A stretch of 64,000 nt of DNA from G025836975 sp040391135 (GTDB taxonomy: Bacteria > Pseudomonadota > Gammaproteobacteria > Burkholderiales > Burkholderiaceae_B): the NCBI GenBank assembly GCA_040391135.1, contig JBEBYL010000003.1, forward strand, positions 1 to 64,000, given 5' to 3'. A program made the translations under genes and the position numbers. Each line of letters begins with the position of its first letter. Within the stretch, counting starts at the first letter, position 1. Shown here piece after piece: positions 50,484 to 59,499 of this stretch. Under the pieces are notes generated by a model. That model ran no database searches and was not told where the DNA came from. It saw only the letters and a program-made list of their open reading frames with translations.

Positions 50484-51545
50484 ATGAAGAAGCAAGCATC
50501 GTTCCAGATAGACGGGCGGCAAATCGGGCAGGACGAGCCTCCATATGTCATTGCCGAGATATCAGCTAATCACAACGGCCGCCTTGACAGAGCCATGTCC
50601 ATAGTTGAGGAAGCCAAAGCCGCGGGGGCCGATGCCGTCAAGTTGCAGACTTATACGGCCGACACCATAACCCTGAATAGTGACACCGAAGATTTCCAGA
50701 TCCGCGGAGGCCTGTGGGACGGAAAGACGCTTTATCAGCTATATCAGGAAGCTCACATGCCGTGGGAGTGGCACCGTCCCTTATTTGATAAAGCGAGGCA
50801 GTTGGGCATTACCATGTTCAGCAGTCCATTTGACAGCAGCGCGGTCGATCTGCTGGAGGATCTCGGCGCTCCGGCTTACAAAATTGCTTCATTCGAAGCG
50901 ATCGATTTGCCTCTGATCAGGTATGCGGCGGGAACTGGTAAGCCGATGATCATCTCTACCGGCATGGCGGATGCGCAGGAAATACAAGAGGCCATTGACG
51001 CGGCCCGGGAAGGTGGGTGCGGCGAAGTTGCCATTCTGCATTGTGTGAGCGGCTATCCTGCACCCGCCGGGGACTACAACCTTAATACGATACCGGATAT
51101 GTTGCGGCGTTACGGGGTTGTGACGGGTTTATCGGACCATACCTTGGACAATACCACCGCGATCGCGAGCGTGGCATTGGGAGCCTCGATTATCGAAAAG
51201 CATTTCACTTTGGATAGAGGGGACGGGGGCCCGGATGATAGCTTCTCACTGGAACCACCGGAGCTTGCCGCTCTGTGTCGGGATTCCAAAACCGCCTGGT
51301 CCGCATTAGGGAAGGTTGATTACGGACGCAAGTCCAGCGAGCAGGCTAACGCTCAGTTCAGACGTTCGTTGTATTTTATCCAGGCCCTGAAAGCGGGAGA
51401 AGTAGTGACAGAGGAATCGGTACGAAGCGTCCGGCCCGGTTATGGCGTAGCTCCTAAGTATATGGGCGCCGTCGTCGGCCGTCGGGTATGTCGTGACGTC
51501 GGGCAGTTCGAGCCTGTGACTTGGGATGCTCTGGGCGGCAAATAA
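50484..51545 (+). CDS. pseI: Pseudaminic acid synthase
   Basis: The 353-residue NeuB-family enzyme condenses the free sugar with phosphoenolpyruvate. It has the AEISANHNG motif at 24-32, the IIEKHFTLDR block near residue 235 and a C-terminal SAF domain after about residue 290. This separate, normal synthase makes the NeuB part of the fusion at 43799 redundant unless it has another substrate. The stop overlaps the next ATG by one base. Confidence 0.94.
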   Translation: MKKQASFQIDGRQIGQDEPPYVIAEISANHNGRLDRAMSIVEEAKAAGADAVKLQTYTADTITLNSDTEDFQIRGGLWDGKTLYQLYQEAHMPWEWHRPLFDKARQLGITMFSSPFDSSAVDLLEDLGAPAYKIASFEAIDLPLIRYAAGTGKPMIISTGMADAQEIQEAIDAAREGGCGEVAILHCVSGYPAPAGDYNLNTIPDMLRRYGVVTGLSDHTLDNTTAIASVALGASIIEKHFTLDRGDGGPDDSFSLEPPELAALCRDSKTAWSALGKVDYGRKSSEQANAQFRRSLYFIQALKAGEVVTEESVRSVRPGYGVAPKYMGAVVGRRVCRDVGQFEPVTWDALGGK

Positions 51546-52783
51546 TGGTCAATATGGCCTCACTAAAAACGTTGCTCGCCACCTTTGGCCATCCGGGAAT
51601 CAAGTCATTCCCGCAGGGAGCAGATGTGTTATTGGTCCGACACGATATCGATTGTGGATATACCTATAAGGGCCTCCCCTACTCGCATATCCTGGACAGT
51701 GTCTCCGATATTCTGGACGGGATGGGAAGAACCCGCTACTCGGTCGCCTCGCCCTATAGCTCTCTGATCGGGGGCAAGGCTTATGGAAGTCCAGTTTGTA
51801 TAAATCGGCAATATGCATGGGCTACCCTCGCGGCCAAATTAAAATCCGGCGGTGATCCGATAAGGGCGAATGTAAGGGCAAAGAAGGAAGTCTGGAAGAG
51901 GGTGATTGAGGCTGTATCTCCCAAGGTGATATTCAGCATAGCCCCGGGGCCGGAGCTATGCTGGGCAGCGAGTGAGTCTGGCATTCCTGCTTACGACATT
52001 CAGCATGGCGTCATCAATGATGGGCATGTTGTTTATAAGGAGGTCCTCAGGGATGGGCCGCAGGAGTATGTGCCAAGCGGATTTCTATGCTGGGATCAAA
52101 CAGCGGCGGAAACGCTCGCTTGGGCGAGTGCGCGTGGTCGGGAAGTGCATGTCGTGGGTAACCCGTGGTTTGCAAGATTTATTGAGCGAGAGGAAGGAGA
52201 TATTCTTGTTGAAGATGCGCTGTCCAGGAAAGGGATAGGCGTAAAGGGAAAAAAAACCGTCCTCGTTACTCTTCAATGGGGACTACGGGAATTCTTCAAG
52301 GATCCCGATTATTATGAAATCCTGCCGGAATCTCTGATCAAGGCAATTAAAGAATCGAAAGAAAAGTACAACTGGTTATTGAGGTTGCATCCGGTTCAGG
52401 TGCGTAGTGGAACCAAAGAGAAAGTGACTTCCTTTTTAGAAAGAGAGTTCGGTAAGGAAGGCGCTATCAGGTGGGAAGAGCCGACCAAGCAGCCATTACC
52501 ACTTTTGTTGGCAAGTTGCGATCTTCACGTCACAGACTGCGGCTCAACCACCTTAGAAGCGGCATGGTACGGGATTCCTACTGCCTTGCTGAATGATCGC
52601 TACGAAATCGGTGGAGTGCTTGAAGAGTACTTCATATTGGAACGTTCAATGGGTTTGGCGACCTGCATACAACAAGAGGCGTCTCACATTCTGGACTGGA
52701 TCGGTAGCCATGGAAAGACTGACAGCAGTACATGGATCGGTGGCGATCTACGTAATACGTTAAATAGTATCTTGCGGGCGTAG
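51545..52783 (+). CDS. Putative GT-B glycosyltransferase, candidate nonulosonic acid transferase
   Basis: The 412-residue protein is not a member of a family I can name with certainty. Its C-terminal half looks like a GT-B donor domain: LLRLHPVQVRSG, then DLHVTDCGSTTLEAAWYGIPTALLN, similar to capsule sialyl- and polyol-phosphate transferases. The middle contains AYDIQHGVIND, also found in such proteins. It starts on the last base of pseI, so a role in transferring pseudaminic acid from CMP is the best guess. A TAATG junction implies coupled translation. Confidence 0.7.
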   Translation: MVNMASLKTLLATFGHPGIKSFPQGADVLLVRHDIDCGYTYKGLPYSHILDSVSDILDGMGRTRYSVASPYSSLIGGKAYGSPVCINRQYAWATLAAKLKSGGDPIRANVRAKKEVWKRVIEAVSPKVIFSIAPGPELCWAASESGIPAYDIQHGVINDGHVVYKEVLRDGPQEYVPSGFLCWDQTAAETLAWASARGREVHVVGNPWFARFIEREEGDILVEDALSRKGIGVKGKKTVLVTLQWGLREFFKDPDYYEILPESLIKAIKESKEKYNWLLRLHPVQVRSGTKEKVTSFLEREFGKEGAIRWEEPTKQPLPLLLASCDLHVTDCGSTTLEAAWYGIPTALLNDRYEIGGVLEEYFILERSMGLATCIQQEASHILDWIGSHGKTDSSTWIGGDLRNTLNSILRA

Positions 52784-52873
52784 CAGATTTACTCCCAGTC
52801 CTCTTCAACTCTGCTTGACGGCATGGACAATGCTAATCAACTGCTTGCATTTTTTTAAACATGAGGCGCGTAG

Positions 52874-53012
52874 GGATGTTTCAACATGAGTAGCAGACCT
52901 TATCAAATGTGCACGCGCTGTGTGATGGACACCAGCGCCAGCGACATCCATTTCGACGCCACTGGCGTGTGCAACTATTGCACTGATTTTCTTAACAGGT
53001 CCAGCCATATCA
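52874..53012 (+). repeat. Duplicated wbpG start (copy B, in the intact gene)
   Basis: This is the partner of 32546-32683. It begins 12 bases before the intact ATG, where copy A still has the last codons of hisF. That suggests the intact wbpG once followed a hisF gene here or was copied from such a place. Confidence 0.85.
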
Positions 53013-54022
53013 TCCATGCCGAGCCCGCCGCCAAGCAGCGTCAGCTTGAAGCATTTGTTGATCGAATCAAACGGGAAGGCCGCGGCAAGCGATACGATTG
53101 CATAGTGGGTGTGTCCGGAGGTGTCGACAGTTCCTGGGTGCTGGTGCGCGTAGTGGAGTTGGGTCTGCGTCCGTTGGCGGTGCACATGGACAATGGCTGG
53201 AATTCTGAACTGGCGCAGAACAACATCGCGAATCTGGTCCAGGGGCTGGGTGTGGACCTATATACCCATGTGATCGACTGGCCCGAGTACCGAGCGCTGA
53301 TGCAGGCGTTCTTTGATGCTGATGTGATCGACGTGGAGCTGCTGTACGACAACGCCATGCTGGCGGTGAACTACCAACAGGCTGCTGCGCATGGGGTCAA
53401 GTGGATATTGTCCGGATCCAACCAGGCGACAGAAGGCATGGCGATGCCGGGCGGGTGGAACTGGTTGAAGTACGACCAGAAGAACATCCGGAACATTGCG
53501 AAAGTGCGCGGTGGTGTGCGTATTGCCACGTTCCCATCCATCGGGACACTACAGTACATATGGGCCACGCATGTGCGCGGAATCAAATGGACTTCAATCC
53601 TGGATCTGATGAGCTTCAACAAGGCGGAGGCCATGAGTTCTTTAGTGGATCGTTTCGGTTATAAACCATATCCCTACAAGCATTACGAATCAATCTTTAC
53701 ACGGTTCTACCAGGGCTATCTTCTTCCCGAGAAATTCGGGGTCGATAAGCGGCGCCTCCATCTGTCCACGCTTATCATGTCCGGGCAGATGACGAGACAG
53801 GCCGCAGAGGACGACCTGCAAAGAATTCCTTATCCGTCGGTACAGGATCTTCGGGACGACACGGAGTATTTCCTGAAAAAAATGGGTTGGACCGCAGCCC
53901 AGCTTGAGGGTTACCTGAGTCGACCCGAACAGCCCCATACGAACTATGCCAGCGAGCAACGGCTATGGGACACGTTGAAGAACGCCTATATAAGTCTGCG
54001 TTCTCGCATGCGGAAAGCCTAG
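52886..54022 (+). CDS. wbpG: N-acetyl sugar amidotransferase 1 (WbpG)
   Basis: The 378-residue protein carries zinc-type cysteines 9, 12, 29 and 32 and the ATP-pyrophosphatase loop SGGVDSS at 77-83. It should convert an acetamido to an acetamidino group with ammonia from HisH/HisF. No hisH/hisF lies next to it. The set at 31175-32561 is the probable partner, because its broken wbpG is nearly identical to the start of this gene. It follows a 102-base gap and precedes a GT4 gene by four bases. Confidence 0.92.
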   Translation: MSSRPYQMCTRCVMDTSASDIHFDATGVCNYCTDFLNRSSHIIHAEPAAKQRQLEAFVDRIKREGRGKRYDCIVGVSGGVDSSWVLVRVVELGLRPLAVHMDNGWNSELAQNNIANLVQGLGVDLYTHVIDWPEYRALMQAFFDADVIDVELLYDNAMLAVNYQQAAAHGVKWILSGSNQATEGMAMPGGWNWLKYDQKNIRNIAKVRGGVRIATFPSIGTLQYIWATHVRGIKWTSILDLMSFNKAEAMSSLVDRFGYKPYPYKHYESIFTRFYQGYLLPEKFGVDKRRLHLSTLIMSGQMTRQAAEDDLQRIPYPSVQDLRDDTEYFLKKMGWTAAQLEGYLSRPEQPHTNYASEQRLWDTLKNAYISLRSRMRKA

Positions 54023-54026
54023 AACT

Positions 54027-55118
54027 ATGCCTGGCACAGCCTTCCTATTGTTCAGCGGCACAAAATTTGGCGGTATGGAGCGTCGCTACGCTCGCCTGGT
54101 AGATTTCTTATCTCGGAAGGGCGTAGAAGTTACGCTGTTGTGTACCAGTGATGCATTAAAAGGGGTTCATGATCTGGGCATTGACCTCCCGCCGTCGCGC
54201 GTGCAATTGATCGATGTCGGCTGGATCAAAACCGGTGGAGTTTTGGGCAGGATCAATCGCCTGTACGGGTTGGCCAGGGCTTTCTGGATGATGGCCACCG
54301 GCCGATATCAACAAATTCATGTTATTGCCAATCCTGGGCTATTGGTTTTGTCCTATGCCTGGCTGGGCAGGTTCTTACCCCCGCTCTCCTTCTCCGTTGT
54401 TGACTCCCGCTTAGGATTTGATTCCCGGATTGTTGGCACGTCGGTGCGACGCGCACGTGCAGTGGACTGTCTTTCCGATACGATAGGCGAATATGTTCGG
54501 GGGCAATGTCGGAACTCTTCGGATGCGTTAAAAATCCGCGTTGCTCCTTGCAGCTTCACAGATATTTCAGGTGTCCGACTGCGGGAGGAGCGGGATATTG
54601 ATGTCGTTATGATGGCGCGATTCTCTCCAGAGAAGGGGTATGGACTTTTTTTGGAGTCGTTACCAAAGCTTCCCCAAAATTTGGAGATTCACTTGTGTGG
54701 CTTTGGCCCTCAGCCACCGGAAACGCCACGCGCGAAGGTATATGAAAGTAGCGATCCTTTCGAAGTGTTGTCCAGGGCCAAAATTTTTCTTTCATTGCAA
54801 CACACTGAGAACTATCCTTCTCAGGCTTTATTGGAAGCCATGGCGTCGGGATGCGCTGTAATAGCCACCGATGTCGGTGAAACAAGGAAGCTCCTGGATG
54901 AATCTTGCGCTTTATTGATACCTCCAAACTCAGATCGCTTGGCGGACGCAATCAACAGGCTGGTCAATGAATCCTTATTGCGTAAACGACTTGGGCTGAC
55001 TGCGCGCGAGCGCGTGCTTCGAGAACACACGCTGGAGCGATTCGCCACTTACTTTGAGTCGGATATATTGCGTAGGTATGAAAAGAGTGGAAACTTCTCA
55101 GAAGACAGGGCACGTTAG
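54027..55118 (+). CDS. Glycosyltransferase family 4 protein
   Basis: The 363-residue GT-B enzyme has the acceptor-side block FSGTKFGGMERRYARLVDFL and the donor-side block LQHTENYPSQALLEAMASGCAVIATDVGETRKLLD (about residues 255-290). It has no membrane helix. It is located between wbpG and asnB and should add one residue of the repeat unit. Codon use is mixed, less GC-rich than the first locus. Confidence 0.88.
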   Translation: MPGTAFLLFSGTKFGGMERRYARLVDFLSRKGVEVTLLCTSDALKGVHDLGIDLPPSRVQLIDVGWIKTGGVLGRINRLYGLARAFWMMATGRYQQIHVIANPGLLVLSYAWLGRFLPPLSFSVVDSRLGFDSRIVGTSVRRARAVDCLSDTIGEYVRGQCRNSSDALKIRVAPCSFTDISGVRLREERDIDVVMMARFSPEKGYGLFLESLPKLPQNLEIHLCGFGPQPPETPRAKVYESSDPFEVLSRAKIFLSLQHTENYPSQALLEAMASGCAVIATDVGETRKLLDESCALLIPPNSDRLADAINRLVNESLLRKRLGLTARERVLREHTLERFATYFESDILRRYEKSGNFSEDRAR

Positions 55119-55121
55119 CTA

Positions 55122-57002
55122 ATGTGCGGATTTTCCGGTTTCCTGTATTCAAATCCTTCGGCCATGCCTATTTCAGACGATGTGCTGCGCAAGATGGGAA
55201 ATGCCATAGCGCACCGCGGTCCTGACGATCAGGGGGAATGGCAAGATCGGGTGGCAGGCTTTGGAGTGTCGCACCGACGACTGTCGATTGCAGATTTATC
55301 GCAAGCGGGGCATCAACCCATGGTGTCAAACTGCGGCCGTTACGTGCTCGCGTTCAATGGAGAGATTTATAACCACCAGAAATTGCGTGCCAGCCTGGAT
55401 GAAGAACGGGCAGTGCGAGCCTGGCGGGGTCATTCGGATACAGAAGTGCTCCTGGCCTGCGTGGAGTCTTGGGGTGTAGGTCGGACACTGGAAGCGGTGG
55501 CGGGTATGTTCGCTTTCGCGTTGTGGGACCGGCGCGACCACACCTTGATAATGGCCCGAGACCGGATGGGTGAAAAGCCTTTGTATTGGGGATGGCAGGG
55601 CGATACGCTACTATTCGGATCCGAGCTTAAGGCCTTGAAGGCGCATCCGGAGTTCAAGGGCGAAGTTGACCGGAATAGTCTGGCTTTGCTTTTGCGCTAC
55701 AACTATATTCCGTCACCACATTCCATCTACAAGGGTATTCATAAGCTTCTGCCGGGCCACTATATTGTAGTTCCTGCAGAAGGCAAAGAGGCCGTGCCGA
55801 AGCCTTATTGGAATTATCGCGAGGTGGTAAGGGAAGGCATGCGATCGCCGTTTGGCGGTACAGACGCGCTGGCTGTGGATGGACTGGAATCCTTGTTGGC
55901 CTCCAGCGTGGCGGGTCAGATGATTGCGGACGTCCCTTTGGGGGCCTTTCTTAGCGGCGGCATCGACAGCAGTGTAGTGGTGGCCCTGATGCAGCAGCAG
56001 TCGGCGCGGCGTGTGCGTACCTACTCTATTGGCTTCAAGGACGCGGCCCTGGACGAGGCGGTACATGCTCGGGCAGTGGCGCGCCATCTGGCAACGGATC
56101 ACTCCGAACTATATATTGATGAAAGCGATGCGCTTGCTATCGTACCCGAGCTGTCTGGGATTTACTGTGAACCCTTCGCCGATAGCTCCCAGATACCTAC
56201 ATTTCTGGTCAGTCGCATGGCGCGTCAGCACGTTACCGTAGCGTTGAGCGGCGACGGCGGGGACGAATTGTTTGGTGGATATACGCCGTACCGGTTCATG
56301 CCAAAAATATGGCGCATTCTGCAGCACATACCTCTTGGATTGCGTAAAGCAGCGGTCAGTATGTTGTCCGCCTTGCCGCTACCCCAACGTATGGATAAAT
56401 TGTGCGCAATCATGGATGCCCGAGACCGTGAAGAGCTGTACCTGCGGCTTCGCAGCCATTGGTTGCAGCCGGATACCGTGGTACTCGGTTCCCAGGAACC
56501 GAAATCTTTGCTAAGCGATCCATCAGGCTGGCGTTTCGTCGAGTCGTTCGAGCGCTGGATGATGGCCTTGGATACAGCCGGATATATGCCGGACGATATA
56601 TTGGTGAAGGTTGATAGGGCGGCAATGGCCAATAGCCTGGAAACGCGGGTGCCGATGCTGGATCATCGTGTGGTGGAGTATGCGGCCCGCCTGCCATTGC
56701 ACATGAAGATCAGGGATGGGCAAGGGAAATGGGTTTTGCGAGAGCTGTTGTATCGGCATGTGCCGCGTCAGCTTGTGGATCGCCCGAAGGCCGGCTTTAT
56801 GGTGCCCTTGGGGGCATGGTTACGCGGCCCGCTGCGAGAATGGGCGGAAGAGCTGCTGGCGGAGTCGTCCATGCGGCAACAAGGATATTTCGATGAAAAG
56901 AAGGTTCGGGCGTTGTGGCTTGAACACCTGGCCGGTAGGGCTGATCGTTCGGGCAGTTTATGGAGCGTCTTGATGTTTCAGGCATGGTTGGCGAATCAAT
57001 AA
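55122..57002 (+). CDS. asnB: AsnB-type glutamine-dependent amidotransferase 1
   Basis: The 626-residue protein has an N-terminal glutaminase domain with Cys2 exposed after removal of Met1 (MCGFSGF) and a C-terminal ATP-pyrophosphatase domain with SGGIDSS at 278-284. In glycan loci such proteins (WbpS-like) turn a uronic acid carboxylate into an amide. It lies among glycosyltransferases, not in an asparagine operon. It overlaps the next GT4 by one base and is a paralogue of the protein at 59500. Confidence 0.9.
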   Translation: MCGFSGFLYSNPSAMPISDDVLRKMGNAIAHRGPDDQGEWQDRVAGFGVSHRRLSIADLSQAGHQPMVSNCGRYVLAFNGEIYNHQKLRASLDEERAVRAWRGHSDTEVLLACVESWGVGRTLEAVAGMFAFALWDRRDHTLIMARDRMGEKPLYWGWQGDTLLFGSELKALKAHPEFKGEVDRNSLALLLRYNYIPSPHSIYKGIHKLLPGHYIVVPAEGKEAVPKPYWNYREVVREGMRSPFGGTDALAVDGLESLLASSVAGQMIADVPLGAFLSGGIDSSVVVALMQQQSARRVRTYSIGFKDAALDEAVHARAVARHLATDHSELYIDESDALAIVPELSGIYCEPFADSSQIPTFLVSRMARQHVTVALSGDGGDELFGGYTPYRFMPKIWRILQHIPLGLRKAAVSMLSALPLPQRMDKLCAIMDARDREELYLRLRSHWLQPDTVVLGSQEPKSLLSDPSGWRFVESFERWMMALDTAGYMPDDILVKVDRAAMANSLETRVPMLDHRVVEYAARLPLHMKIRDGQGKWVLRELLYRHVPRQLVDRPKAGFMVPLGAWLRGPLREWAEELLAESSMRQQGYFDEKKVRALWLEHLAGRADRSGSLWSVLMFQAWLANQ

Positions 57003-58165
57003 TGAATCAGGTGCCAAAGCCTATCCTTTTCGTGACTACGACGTTGGGAACCGGCGGCGCGGAGCGCATGCTTCTCAAGGTTCTGCAGCGACTGGATCGC
57101 AACCGTTTCGAGCCTGTGGTTGTATCACTGCTGGATGAGGGCACGACAGGAAGGCAGATAGCAGATCTTGGCATCCGTGTCGTGTGCCTGCGTATGGATC
57201 GCTTGTCACGCATTGCTGCCGCGCCCTTTGTGTTGGCTCGGTTGATCCGACAACATGGTTTCGCACTTATCCAAGGCTGGATGTATCACGGCAATCTATT
57301 GGCGTGGGTAGGCAGGATGCTCGCCCGCAGCAAGGCGCCTCTCAGCTTCGGGATTCGCCAGAGCTTGTACGGCTTAGCGCGCGAGCGCTTCAACACTCGC
57401 TGGGTCATCAGGGCCAATGCATGGCTTTCCCGCTGGACTCAAGGCTGTATGTTCAATAGCAAATTCAGTCTAGAAACACATAGGGAATTCGGATTCCGAG
57501 GTAGCAATATGCAGGTCATCCCTAATGGATTCGACCTTGAGGCCTTTGCACCTCATCCGGCCGAGGGCGCCGCCCTGCGGGCCGAGCTGGCTCCGGGCGC
57601 CCGCTTCGTTGTCGGCATGGTTGCCCGGTTCCATCCGGTCAAGGGACACCATGACTTCCTTAAGTCGGCCGTTGTCGTACGCCAACGTCTGCCCGGTGTG
57701 ATGTTCTTTCTCGCAGGTACAGGGGTGAGCCAACGGAATGCTGAGCTTGTGCAATGGGTGGAAGAATTTGGATTAAGTGACTCCGTTGTGTTGCTCGGTG
57801 AACGTAAGGATGTGGCGGAACTGAACAGCACTTTCGATATTGCTTGCCTGGCATCGCTTGCGGAAGCCTTTCCAAATGTCGTGGGCGAATCCATGGCTTG
57901 CGGCGTCCCCTGTGTGGTGACTAATGTAGGCGACTGTGCGGAAATCGTGGGGGAAAGTGGCAGAATCGCATACGCTGGCGATTCCGACTCATTGGCGGCT
58001 GCCATGTTGAATTTGTTGGAATTGAACGAGTACGAGCGTGCCTCCTTGGGCGTGGCGGCACGGGAGCGGGTTATCGAGCGATTTGATATGACTCATATCG
58101 CACGCCTGTACGAGGAATATTTTGCGGCGCTGATATCAATCGGCCAGTCGATGAAGGAAAGATAG
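57002..58165 (+). CDS. Glycosyltransferase family 4 protein
   Basis: The 387-residue GT-B enzyme starts with FVTTTLGTGGAERMLLKVL and has the donor block SLAEAFPNVVGESMACGVPCVVTNVGDCAEIVGE near residues 288-320, with VARFHPVKGHHDFL before it. A single-base overlap joins it to asnB. An upstream in-frame ATG at 56960 lies inside asnB and is not used. Confidence 0.9.
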   Translation: MNQVPKPILFVTTTLGTGGAERMLLKVLQRLDRNRFEPVVVSLLDEGTTGRQIADLGIRVVCLRMDRLSRIAAAPFVLARLIRQHGFALIQGWMYHGNLLAWVGRMLARSKAPLSFGIRQSLYGLARERFNTRWVIRANAWLSRWTQGCMFNSKFSLETHREFGFRGSNMQVIPNGFDLEAFAPHPAEGAALRAELAPGARFVVGMVARFHPVKGHHDFLKSAVVVRQRLPGVMFFLAGTGVSQRNAELVQWVEEFGLSDSVVLLGERKDVAELNSTFDIACLASLAEAFPNVVGESMACGVPCVVTNVGDCAEIVGESGRIAYAGDSDSLAAAMLNLLELNEYERASLGVAARERVIERFDMTHIARLYEEYFAALISIGQSMKER

Positions 58166-59406
58166 TGAAAGTAAATGAGCCAAACGAGGAGGTGCTGTTG
58201 AGTCGGCAGGCGTTGCATATGAAAATTCTCGCCGCCACGGATGTTGCATCCGGCTTGGCCCTGGCGATGGTATTGCAGACGGGAATACGGCTGTCTTCGT
58301 TCGGTGTGGGCTGGGGGGAGATCGTATTGGCGATCACTACCTTAATTGGATTGCTGATCACGGCCAGGATGTGGGGATCCACAGAGCACTCCACACTGCG
58401 CGGCGCGAGGCATTGGACTCTTTTGCTGATCCTGGCGTATCTGCTCGTCGGGCTTCTGCCGCTTACGCTCTACTACTCATCAGTTGGACTGACCGGAAGT
58501 TCGCCGCGTGACTGGATTGCATACGTGTTTAGCATAGTATTCCTGTGTAGCCTGGCGTTTCGACCGTTGGACTATCGCCGTATAAGTGCCACCTTGGCAG
58601 CAGGTTTGATTGTGTTCTGGAGTATCAGCCTAGCTTTCGGCTCGGATGACATCTGGTATTACGGGCGGTTCAGGGGGGCGGCATTGAACCCGAACCAAGT
58701 GGCTCTGTATGCCTTGAGCGGGCTGGTCCTGCTATTGGTTTACCTTCGCCAGATGCCGCTCGTCATAATCGCCTTCATCGGATTGATCGTCTTTGGGTTT
58801 CTATCCAAATCCAATGCCTTGAAGGTTGCTACATTAGTGTTTGTTACAGGCAGTCTGTTGGCTGCGCTGATCCCCTACGCAAAAATTCGCAATAGATTGC
58901 CGTGGGCCGTACTTGTGATGGCAGCAGTCGGTTTCGTATTCCAGGATGCCTTGTTCGGAGCCATAGAAGTTTGGTGGGCGTCGGCAGACTACAAGGATGC
59001 CCGCCGCTTGCTTTTTGAGAACGGGATTGCGGCTTGGTTGTCCTCGGGGTTCAACACGCTCTTCGGATTCGGTGCGGGCAGCTTTTCCGGCATGGAAGGC
59101 TCCTTTATGGGCTCTGAAGTGCACAATACAGTGCTTGATGCGTTGACCATTGGCGGCTTGCCGATGTTATGTGCCGTCTATGTGTTTCCGGTGTCCGCAC
59201 TATTCCTTGCCTACAAGCAGGGGAAAGTATTGACCTTCAGTGCGTTGTTATCGCTCATTGTTTTTTCGTTATTTCATTTTGTCGCACGCCAGCCGGTATA
59301 TTGGGTGGTCGGTTATGGTGTGTTTGTTTATTTGCTTGTTTCCAGGGCGCCGCAGAAGCCCGAGCATCTTATGCACGTCCCCACGTCAAGTGCTGCGAAG
59401 GGCTGA
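58165..59406 (+). CDS. O-antigen polymerase-like membrane protein 4 (Wzy candidate)
   Basis: The 413-residue protein has about ten membrane helices and the polymerase pattern YYGRFRGAALNPNQVALYALSG, then FGFGAGSF...SEVHNTVLDALTIGGLP. It starts with GTG, preceded by AAGGA at 58154-58158. It is the only polymerase candidate in the long operon, so it probably polymerises the repeat unit built there. The terminal 20 residues are cytoplasmic. Confidence 0.85.
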   Translation: MKVNEPNEEVLLSRQALHMKILAATDVASGLALAMVLQTGIRLSSFGVGWGEIVLAITTLIGLLITARMWGSTEHSTLRGARHWTLLLILAYLLVGLLPLTLYYSSVGLTGSSPRDWIAYVFSIVFLCSLAFRPLDYRRISATLAAGLIVFWSISLAFGSDDIWYYGRFRGAALNPNQVALYALSGLVLLLVYLRQMPLVIIAFIGLIVFGFLSKSNALKVATLVFVTGSLLAALIPYAKIRNRLPWAVLVMAAVGFVFQDALFGAIEVWWASADYKDARRLLFENGIAAWLSSGFNTLFGFGAGSFSGMEGSFMGSEVHNTVLDALTIGGLPMLCAVYVFPVSALFLAYKQGKVLTFSALLSLIVFSLFHFVARQPVYWVVGYGVFVYLLVSRAPQKPEHLMHVPTSSAAKG

Positions 59407-59499
59407 GTTTGTGTGGGCGATATCGATCCTCGTAGCGCTGGTGGCCAGCCGCCAATCGGCGCCTAAGCAATCTAGGGCTGAAATTTAGGTAATCATGGC

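Noticed and set aside
59407..59499. Short open frame between the polymerase and the second asnB
   Set aside because: It continues an out-of-frame reading of the polymerase gene and has no start or family pattern of its own.
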